Part shown: in pieces, positions 58,862 through 64,000 of the stretch
Position numbering within the stretch: position 1 is the first letter of the stretch
Layout of the letters: the number at the start of each line of letters is the position of its first letter
Origin: Jejubacter calystegiae
GTDB taxonomy: Bacteria > Pseudomonadota > Gammaproteobacteria > Enterobacterales > Enterobacteriaceae
Length of the DNA: 64,000 nt
Reading direction: 5' to 3'
Assembly: GCF_005671395.1 (NCBI RefSeq)
Contig: NZ_CP040428.1
Span: forward strand, 3,844,001-3,908,000
The notes under the pieces: model-generated
Seen by the model: only the letters and a program-made list of their open reading frames with translations
The model's database searches: none
What the model was told of the DNA's origin: nothing
Made by a program: the position numbers and the translations under genes

Positions 58862-59578
58862 CTACACTGTGAAGCGGATTTTATCGCCGACAATCAACTG
58901 TCTGGAAACACAGGACAATTCACCTTTGTTATCCACCATCTCACTCTTAATGAGAATAAGGGGATAATGCTCCGCGACATCCAGATAGTGAGCAACCTCA
59001 AAACTCGCGTAAACCAGTTCGATCACTTTATGTGAGTATGTAAACCACAAACCGTATTTCTCACGTAAGCACTCGTATAGTGATTTATTGTTAAGCTCTT
59101 CCTGTAGTAGAAAGGCAAAGCGTGGCGGCATCTGAACGGTTTCCAACGAAACTGGCGTATCATCGGCATAGCGAATACGTTCGATGACGACGGCTTTTTC
59201 TTCAGCGCCCATGCCCAGTAAAAATCGCGTTTCATCATCAATCGACTCGAATACTGACTTGATAGTACGCGAACCGGGTCGTCTCCCCTGTAAATGGCAT
59301 GACTCGGTGAAACTCAGTATCCCTGTCATACTACGCTGAAATTTATCATTGGAAACAAATGTTCCCTTGCCTGATACGCGAGTCAGAAGATTTTCACGCG
59401 TCAATGCATCCAGCGCTTTTCGCACGGTCACTCTACTGACCTCCCAGCGCGCACTTAGCTCATTTTCAGTAGGAATCTGCTGCCCGGGTTGATACTCGCC
59501 ACGCAAAATGGCCTCTTTGAGGGAGGCTTCAAGCTGTTTATAAAGTGGTTTCGCGCTTTTGCTGTCAGGCTGCTCCAT
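58862..59578 (-). CDS. fraR: GntR/HutC-family regulator FraR
   Basis: 238 residues: winged helix at the N-terminus (IPTENELSARWEVSRVTVRK) and a UTRA ligand-binding domain from about residue 85. Corresponds to fraR of Salmonella, the repressor of fraBDAE. Followed by its own terminator. No Shine-Dalgarno is visible; TTTGTAT occurs twice, 10 bp apart, just upstream (59581 and 59591), a possible self-control site. Confidence 0.9.
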   Translation of the reverse strand: MEQPDSKSAKPLYKQLEASLKEAILRGEYQPGQQIPTENELSARWEVSRVTVRKALDALTRENLLTRVSGKGTFVSNDKFQRSMTGILSFTESCHLQGRRPGSRTIKSVFESIDDETRFLLGMGAEEKAVVIERIRYADDTPVSLETVQMPPRFAFLLQEELNNKSLYECLREKYGLWFTYSHKVIELVYASFEVAHYLDVAEHYPLILIKSEMVDNKGELSCVSRQLIVGDKIRFTV

Positions 59579-59975
59579 TATTTGTATCCGTTTGTATTAT
59601 AAAAACCATCAATGAATTATAACAATTTACCTGACATTTGCTCGCTGACATATTCAGTTTCAGCCACATATCTGGCAACCGGCTCAGCCGGAACTGGACG
59701 TTACCCCGTATCCGGCCAGTAAAATCCTACTCCAACGACAATCACCTTTTTCTCCTACGGGGTGGCTGCTGCCAGCGCATCGAGAAAATCCGCCGGAATG
59801 AAGGCACAATCAGGTTTATTAGCAGAATGGAGCGTCCGTCGCACTGCGGACTGGCACCTGAGAAGGATAACCGCTCCAGTCAACGCCAATCACATACCAG
59901 AGCAGCTTACGGGTAAGAAGTGCAGTAATACTATGAAAAATAGCGAGAGCAGGAGCGATACGCTTTACCCTGCCT
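59579..59975. other. Gene-poor region upstream of fraR
   Basis: About 400 bp. Plus-strand frames (59638-59916, 59762-59977) lack ribosome binding sites. A minus-strand frame near 59820-59950 reads FHSITALLTRKLLWYVIGVD, hydrophobic and protein-like, but it lies downstream of a terminator and its frame joins unrelated sequence; a decayed gene end is possible. Nothing further is supported. Confidence 0.4.
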
Positions 59976-60000
59976 GAAAACCCTCCGGCTATGCCGGAGG
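59976..60000 (-). terminator. Terminator of the small basic-protein gene
   Basis: CCTCCGGC (59982-59989) and GCCGGAGG (59993-60000) are exact 8-bp arms with a 3-nt loop; leftwards a TTTTC follows. It ends transcription coming from 60228. Confidence 0.8.
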
Positions 60001-60054
60001 ATATTGATGATCTGAAGTTTTTACCGGTGATACAAGAGGCTGGAGGGCAAGGTA

Positions 60055-60228
60055 TTATGAACGCTGCGGCGCCATCGGCCCCACCACGCTGCGCAGCGCC
60101 TTTCTGATTCCGCGGCCGCGCTTTACGCCTGCCCAACGGCTGACGCAGGCTTCGCGCAGATCCTGCGTCTGAGTCGCACCTGTCCAGCGGCCGGTTAACA
60201 CCTGAGCAAATCGGGACGGTCTGTTCAT
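60055..60228 (-). CDS. Small basic protein, unknown function
   Basis: 57 residues (MNRPSRFAQVL ... ), strongly basic with many Arg and a C-terminal run of Arg/Lys (GVKRGRGIRKALRS). Not recognised. Supported by a near-ideal ribosome binding site, GGAGGTGA, just before the ATG at 60228, and by an intrinsic terminator 55 bp after the stop in the same direction. An upstream ATG at 60240 (MEVRMNRPS) overlaps the ribosome binding site. Could bind nucleic acid, but that is only suggested by charge. Confidence 0.6.
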   Translation of the reverse strand: MNRPSRFAQVLTGRWTGATQTQDLREACVSRWAGVKRGRGIRKALRSVVGPMAPQRS

Positions 60229-60480
60229 CCTCACCTCCATGCAGTAGGAAAACTTGTTTATTGTCAAATAGTTGACAACCAATGGCGCTACTATAGCAAT
60301 CCATACCACCCCCGGCTATACGGTCTGTCTCATTGGCAGGTAAATTCACGCAAAGGAGCTTAGGGATTTGTGGCTTTTTAATAGCGGAATGCCAGGAATC
60401 CTCTGACTCAGTGATCTGATTCACAATTTCTCCACGGTTTCCCGGTAAAACGGTATCAAACAAAAAGCCAGGAGGTGCTT

Positions 60481-60912
60481 ATGAAAAAATTAATTGCTCT
60501 GGCCGTGATTGTGGCCTGCGGTCTGACGCCGCTGGCGCAAGCCCACGATCATCATGGTCCGGACGATCGTGGACCGCAGCAGCATCAGGGAACGCGCGAC
60601 AACCACAGAGACCATGGCGGCCCGGACCATCGCGGCCCTCAGGGCGATCGCCGACACGATAGCGGCCCGGACCGTCACCAGATGCACCAACGGAATCATT
60701 TTACCTGGCACGGTCACGATTTTCGCAAGGGCCACCCCATGCCTCACGGCTTCCATGACGATGGCTATCGGGTAAGCGACTGGCGCGGCCGCGGCCTGCC
60801 AGCGCCGCCTTCCGGCCATCACTGGTCCTATATTGACGGCAACTATGTGTTGATTGCCGCAGCTACCGGCGTGGTCGCCAGCATTCTGCTGAGCGGCGCG
60901 CTTAATCGCTAA
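60481..60912 (+). CDS. RcnB-family periplasmic protein, His-rich
   Basis: 143 residues. Signal peptide (cleavage after AQA, near residue 21), then a His/Asp/Gly/Pro-rich low-complexity stretch of about 75 residues (HDHHGPDDRGPQQHQ, DHGGPDHRGPQGD), and a C-terminal RcnB-type domain (YRVSDWRGRGLPAPPSGHHW, then a hydrophobic tail). RcnB of E. coli takes part in nickel/cobalt homeostasis; here the long His-rich insert could buffer metal. The start at 60481 has AGGAGG six bases upstream. 24 bp before the next gene. Confidence 0.78.
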   Translation: MKKLIALAVIVACGLTPLAQAHDHHGPDDRGPQQHQGTRDNHRDHGGPDHRGPQGDRRHDSGPDRHQMHQRNHFTWHGHDFRKGHPMPHGFHDDGYRVSDWRGRGLPAPPSGHHWSYIDGNYVLIAAATGVVASILLSGALNR

Positions 60913-60936
60913 AGTGAAGTTAAAAGGAGAGTAACG

Positions 60937-61293
60937 ATGACTAAGATGCGTAATATTCTGCTGGCAGCCAGCCTGCTTGGCGCGGGAACCCTGGCATTCG
61001 CGGCACCGCAACAGCAACAGTCTGAGCCTGAGCCGGTCGCCCATCATGAGGGTAAACCCCAGCATCATCGTCAGGGACACCCTATGCGCCCCCACTGCCC
61101 GATGATGATGATGGCGCCCGCTTATCAGGCTTCGATGCAGACCAGCGATCCCAACGAAGCGCTGAAGAAAATGACCAACGACGTACCGACCCTGGAAAAA
61201 GGCAAGCGCTACCAGGTGAGCGTCACGGTAAAAGAGCTGCCGCCAATGCCGCCAGCCCCGAATAAGCCGGAGCCGAAAAAAGCGGCTGAGTAA
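60937..61293 (+). CDS. Exported His/Met/Pro-rich protein, unknown function
   Basis: 118 residues. Signal peptide with cleavage after AFA (near residue 22), then HHEGKPQHHRQGHPMRPHCP and MMMMAP, a dense set of possible Cu/Ni/Co ligands, and a charged Pro-rich C-terminus (PPMPPAPNKPEPKK). Not recognised as a named family. Follows the RcnB-like gene by 24 bp and shares its terminator, so they probably form one metal-related envelope operon. AGGAG precedes the start. Confidence 0.72.
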   Translation: MTKMRNILLAASLLGAGTLAFAAPQQQQSEPEPVAHHEGKPQHHRQGHPMRPHCPMMMMAPAYQASMQTSDPNEALKKMTNDVPTLEKGKRYQVSVTVKELPPMPPAPNKPEPKKAAE

Positions 61294-61302
61294 TGATATA
61301 AG

Positions 61303-61330
61303 GCCGGGGGAAACTCCGGCTTTTTTATTT
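61303..61330 (+). terminator. Terminator of the RcnB-like operon
   Basis: GCCGG (61303-61307) with CCGGC (61316-61320), extendable by a G-T pair, followed by TTTTTTATTTT. The T-run overlaps the stop codon of the convergent AraC gene. Confidence 0.8.
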
Positions 61331-62047
61331 TCCCCTGAACTGACCAGGCGTCTTGCCAAATCGCTGTCGGAAAACATCGATATAGGCGCTGACATTGCTG
61401 TAACCGCTTAATAACGCCACTTCACTGACCGGCAGTCCAGCCAGTACCCACTGGAGCGACGCCACGACCTTCGCCTGCTGGCGCCACTGACTAAAACTGA
61501 GGCCGGTCTGTTGCTGAAACAGGCGGCTAAGGTTTCGTACACTCACTCCCCACCGTTGGGCAAGCTGGCTCTGGTTAAGGGCGCAATCCGGATTTTTCAG
61601 TAACTCATTCGCGACGTTGCGCGCCCTTCTGTCTGTCGGCAACGTTAACTGAAGCGGCAATGGATCCCCCAGAGAGAGCTCATAGCCTAACAATTTCAGA
61701 AGGGTGCCCTGGTAATCTTCGGGCCCGGCGTCAGAAGCGCTCCGGCATAACCGCGTCAGGACAGACATAAGAAAAGCATCGGCCCCATAAATACCCGGAT
61801 GAGAGGGGAACGGACAGCAGGACGACGGTTCGGGGTAAATACTGTGGCCCTGAACCCTGCCAGGCGTCCAGGCGCTATGACTCAGACCAACCGGAAACCA
61901 CCCTACCGTGCCCGGCGTAACAGTCCACTGCGCAAGTTCGGTTTCAATCACCATGACGCCATGACTGAGCCAGTACAACTGGCCCGATGCATGTGCGTGC
62001 CAGGGGGTTGAATGCCCGCTGCCATATTCGAAGCGTTCTTTTTTCAT
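61325..62047 (-). CDS. AraC-family regulator with cupin domain
   Basis: 240 residues: an N-terminal cupin (STPWHAHASGQLYWLSHGVM) followed by the two helix-turn-helix units of AraC (LNQSQLAQRWGVSVRNLSRL; VSEVALLSGYSNVSAYIDVF, ending FGKTPGQFR). Divergent from the SnoaL-like gene, 95 bp apart, which is its most likely target. Confidence 0.87.
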   Translation of the reverse strand: MKKERFEYGSGHSTPWHAHASGQLYWLSHGVMVIETELAQWTVTPGTVGWFPVGLSHSAWTPGRVQGHSIYPEPSSCCPFPSHPGIYGADAFLMSVLTRLCRSASDAGPEDYQGTLLKLLGYELSLGDPLPLQLTLPTDRRARNVANELLKNPDCALNQSQLAQRWGVSVRNLSRLFQQQTGLSFSQWRQQAKVVASLQWVLAGLPVSEVALLSGYSNVSAYIDVFRQRFGKTPGQFRGK

Positions 62048-62142
62048 AGTAATGGCCGATTAACCGTATATCTTGTCCTGATGCGGATAATACCCCTATC
62101 AGACGGCTCTGTAGAATCTCTGTTTTCAGCGAGGAGAAACAG

Positions 62143-62535
62143 ATGAAAAACCTGAGCCAGATAGTGACCAATGCATTACAGGCGGTAATCAGCCATCCCG
62201 GGCATGACGAGAAACAAATCGCGCACTATTTTTCCCCTGACTATCAGCAAATCGTTGATGGTCATCACCTGGATTACGCGCAGTTTGTTCAGCACCTTGC
62301 GGCTCTCAAATCACATACCAGCCAGATGGAGGTTTACGTCAAAGCGCTGGCTACCGAAGAGGATACGGTGTTTACCCATCATTCTGTGGCAGTGGAAAAA
62401 TCTTCGGGCGACAAGAGCGAATTTGAGGTTTTTGCGCGCTTTACCCTGGCGGCAGGAAAAATTATCCGCTGTGAAGAGCTCACCCGTATGGTGAGCGGCA
62501 CTGCCGACGATCGGGATCTGGGCAGCAGAAAATAG
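62143..62535 (+). CDS. SnoaL-like (NTF2-fold) protein
   Basis: 130 residues. The pattern ISHPGHDEKQIAHYFSPDYQ, then the strands VYVKALATEEDTVFTHHSVA and EVFARFTLAAGKIIRCEELT, is that of a cytoplasmic SnoaL/NTF2-like alpha+beta barrel. Members are hydrolases, isomerases or binding proteins; nothing here defines the substrate. GAGGAG lies six bases before the ATG. Divergent from the AraC gene. Confidence 0.75.
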   Translation: MKNLSQIVTNALQAVISHPGHDEKQIAHYFSPDYQQIVDGHHLDYAQFVQHLAALKSHTSQMEVYVKALATEEDTVFTHHSVAVEKSSGDKSEFEVFARFTLAAGKIIRCEELTRMVSGTADDRDLGSRK

Positions 62536-62575
62536 TTTTCAGGCGCACGCCGGATTCCGGTATACGCCTGAAAGT

Positions 62576-63439
62576 TTAACGCCCAAACACCACCGTACGG
62601 TTATCGTATAAAAAGACCCGCCGCTCCACGTGCCAGCTTACGGCGCGGGCCAGAGTGACACGTTCGATATCACGCCCCTTTTCGATCAGATCGTCCGGAT
62701 AGTCGGCATGGGTCACCGGCTCCACGCTCTGGGCGATAATCGGGCCTTCGTCCAGCTCCTCGTTGATATAGTGCGCGGTGGCGCCCACCAGTTTCACCCC
62801 TTTAGCCCATGCCTGATGATAGGGTTTCGCCCCCTTAAAGCCGGGCAGCAGCGAATGGTGAATGTTGATCGCCCTGCCCGCCAGTTTGCGGCACATATCA
62901 TCCGACAGCACCTGCATATAGCGCGCCAGAATCACCAGTTCGGCGCCGGTTTGCTGGACAATTTGCCACACCTGCGCTTCCTGCTGCGCCCGGGTATCCG
63001 CCGTGACTGGCAGATGGTGGTACGGCAGGCCGTGCCATTCTACCAGCGACTCCAGATCCCGGTGATTAGAGACAACCGCGCATATTTCTACCGCAAGCTG
63101 GCCGGTGCGATAGCGATACAGCAGATCGTTCAGGCAATGGTCGGTGCGGGAAACCATAATCACCACCGGAACCCGGTGCCCGGGCGCGGTCAGTCCGAAA
63201 GTCATATCGAACGCCGCCGCCCGGTCGGCGAAGCCCGCCTCAAAGGCCTGGCTGTCGAACCCAGTCTGCGGCCGGAATTCGGTACGGATAAAAAAGCGCC
63301 CGGATTCGCGATCGTCGAACGAATTCTGTTCGGTAATGTAGCAGCCGTTCTCGCGCAGAAATCCGGTTACCGCATCCACCGTACCAAGCCTTCCCGGGCA
63401 CTGGGCCGTCATAATCCAGCCATCATTATTACGACTCAT
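62576..63439 (-). CDS. purU: Formyltetrahydrofolate deformylase PurU, sarcosine-operon type
   Basis: 287 residues. N-terminal ACT domain (WIMTAQCPGRLGTVDAVTGF) and a formyltransferase-fold catalytic domain with INIHHSLLPGFKGAKPYHQA near residue 190 and GATAHYINEELDEGPII near 220. Releases formate and THF from 10-formyl-THF. It differs a good deal from my memory of the housekeeping E. coli PurU, and it follows soxG by 12 bp, so it is probably a dedicated copy that recycles the one-carbon units made by sarcosine oxidase. Confidence 0.9.
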   Translation of the reverse strand: MSRNNDGWIMTAQCPGRLGTVDAVTGFLRENGCYITEQNSFDDRESGRFFIRTEFRPQTGFDSQAFEAGFADRAAAFDMTFGLTAPGHRVPVVIMVSRTDHCLNDLLYRYRTGQLAVEICAVVSNHRDLESLVEWHGLPYHHLPVTADTRAQQEAQVWQIVQQTGAELVILARYMQVLSDDMCRKLAGRAINIHHSLLPGFKGAKPYHQAWAKGVKLVGATAHYINEELDEGPIIAQSVEPVTHADYPDDLIEKGRDIERVTLARAVSWHVERRVFLYDNRTVVFGR

Positions 63440-63451
63440 CTCGCTTCTCCG

Positions 63452-64000
63452 TCAGGGAATGATGCCAATGTCGTACTCCTCGCCGGCATCCAGCAGCCAG
63501 CGCCACAGGTAATCGGCAAAGCTGCGTCTTACCACCAGTTCCCAGCAGTCGTTATCCGGCCTGCGCAGTATGGCGGTAGTTTTGGCGAACACGGTGGTTA
63601 CCCCCTTGCCGACGGGAAAGTTATCCGGGTGAACGTCGTAGACCACCGACTTCATCAACAGCTCCCTGACCTTTTCCCCTCGCAACTCCAGCAGCGTCTG
63701 GCCGCCGCTGGCATTGGTGATAGCGAAATGGGCATCTCCCAGCGCCGCCCGCAGCCGGTTTTCCACCTCGAATTCGCTACCTTCCGGCACAATCAGCAGC
63801 CATTCATCCGGCGACAGCCACTGGGCGCTGATCTCGCCGCTTTCATGGGTCACCAGTCCCAGCGGCTGACCGGGAAGCCCAATCCCCAGCACGTCGCGCA
63901 GCGCCTGGTCCAGCACAATGGCGCCGCCGCGCAGAATCAGATGCCCGCAAAACGGACGTTCGCGCAGGGTCACGCCGCTGCGCTCGCTGGCCTCCGGCCG
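63452..64000 (-). CDS. soxG: Sarcosine oxidase gamma subunit SoxG, 5'-truncated by the window edge
   Basis: The fragment reads RERPFCGHLILRG near its start and continues with QWLSPDEWLLIVPEG, DVHPDNFPVG and KTTAILRRPD, all typical of SoxG. The gamma subunit belongs to the heterotetrameric oxidase that turns sarcosine into glycine, H2O2 and 5,10-methylene-THF. A GTG at 63973 can be read as a start, but the frame stays open to the window end (REASERSGVTL-like), and SoxG proteins have a longer N-terminus, so the true start is probably outside. The other subunits would lie to the right. Confidence 0.85.
   Translation of the reverse strand, partial: RPEASERSGVTLRERPFCGHLILRGGAIVLDQALRDVLGIGLPGQPLGLVTHESGEISAQWLSPDEWLLIVPEGSEFEVENRLRAALGDAHFAITNASGGQTLLELRGEKVRELLMKSVVYDVHPDNFPVGKGVTTVFAKTTAILRRPDNDCWELVVRRSFADYLWRWLLDAGEEYDIGIIP

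Noticed and set aside
59819-60463. 214-codon minus-strand frame
   Set aside because: It crosses the terminator at 59976-60000 and overlaps the better supported 57-codon gene in another frame; composition changes along its length.

Overview
The window is chromosomal DNA of a member of the Enterobacteriaceae. Many proteins read as close orthologues of Escherichia/Salmonella proteins at the same length: AnsP, YncE, DigH (YddW), NarU-NarZYWV, UlaR/G/ABCDEF, TreF, BetT/BetI/BetB/BetA and the Salmonella FraRBDAE set. The DNA is GC-rich throughout except for one AT-rich patch near 31.7-33.6 kb. The genus cannot be fixed from this window alone. No rRNA, tRNA, CRISPR array or intact insertion sequence was seen.

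Layout. (1) 1-4.9 kb: 3' part of ansP (its start lies outside the window), then a three-gene operon of a RidA protein, an aspartate/aromatic aminotransferase and an APC permease. (2) 4.9-6.5 kb: a double hot-dog protein and a decayed SDR/AraC pair. (3) 6.5-13.7 kb: a lactam (5-oxoproline type) operon on the minus strand holding an Nramp-like transporter, PxpA, a DUF1445/D-glutamate cyclase-like protein, a fused PxpB-PxpC and a biotin carboxylase with its own biotinyl domain, with a divergent GntR/FCD regulator. (4) 13.7-18.7 kb: amidohydrolase + SDR with a divergent LysR, a GST, an exported protein and idi. Blocks 1-4 sit between ansP and yncE, which are neighbours in E. coli K-12. (5) 18.7-30.3 kb: yncE with a Fur-like box, digH, and the complete narUZYWV operon ending in a run of five hairpins. 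(6) 30.3-38.2 kb: a PheC-like periplasmic protein, a small unknown gene, two AT-rich membrane genes (one frameshifted), an EamA/MocR divergent pair, a frameshifted epimerase and a LysR regulator. Two copies of a 90-bp sequence lie 3.9 kb apart here. (7) 38.4-45.2 kb: the complete L-ascorbate regulon. (8) 45.4-54.3 kb: treF behind a sigma-S-type promoter, an OmpX/Ail-like barrel, and the choline-to-betaine genes. (9) 54.3-59.6 kb: the complete fructose-asparagine operon. (10) 60-64 kb: a small basic protein, an RcnB-like and a His/Met-rich exported protein, an AraC/SnoaL-like pair, and purU following the 3' part of a sarcosine oxidase gamma gene that runs off the window.

How it works together. 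The window is rich in catabolic modules for compounds from plant, gut or decaying material: asparagine, ascorbate, fructose-asparagine, choline/betaine and sarcosine, trehalose, 5-oxoproline-like lactams, plus nitrate respiration. The least textbook module is block 3: a BC-BCCP polypeptide next to a KipI-KipA fusion repeats, in two chains, the domain set of urea carboxylase, here combined with PxpA and a D-glutamate cyclase-like protein.
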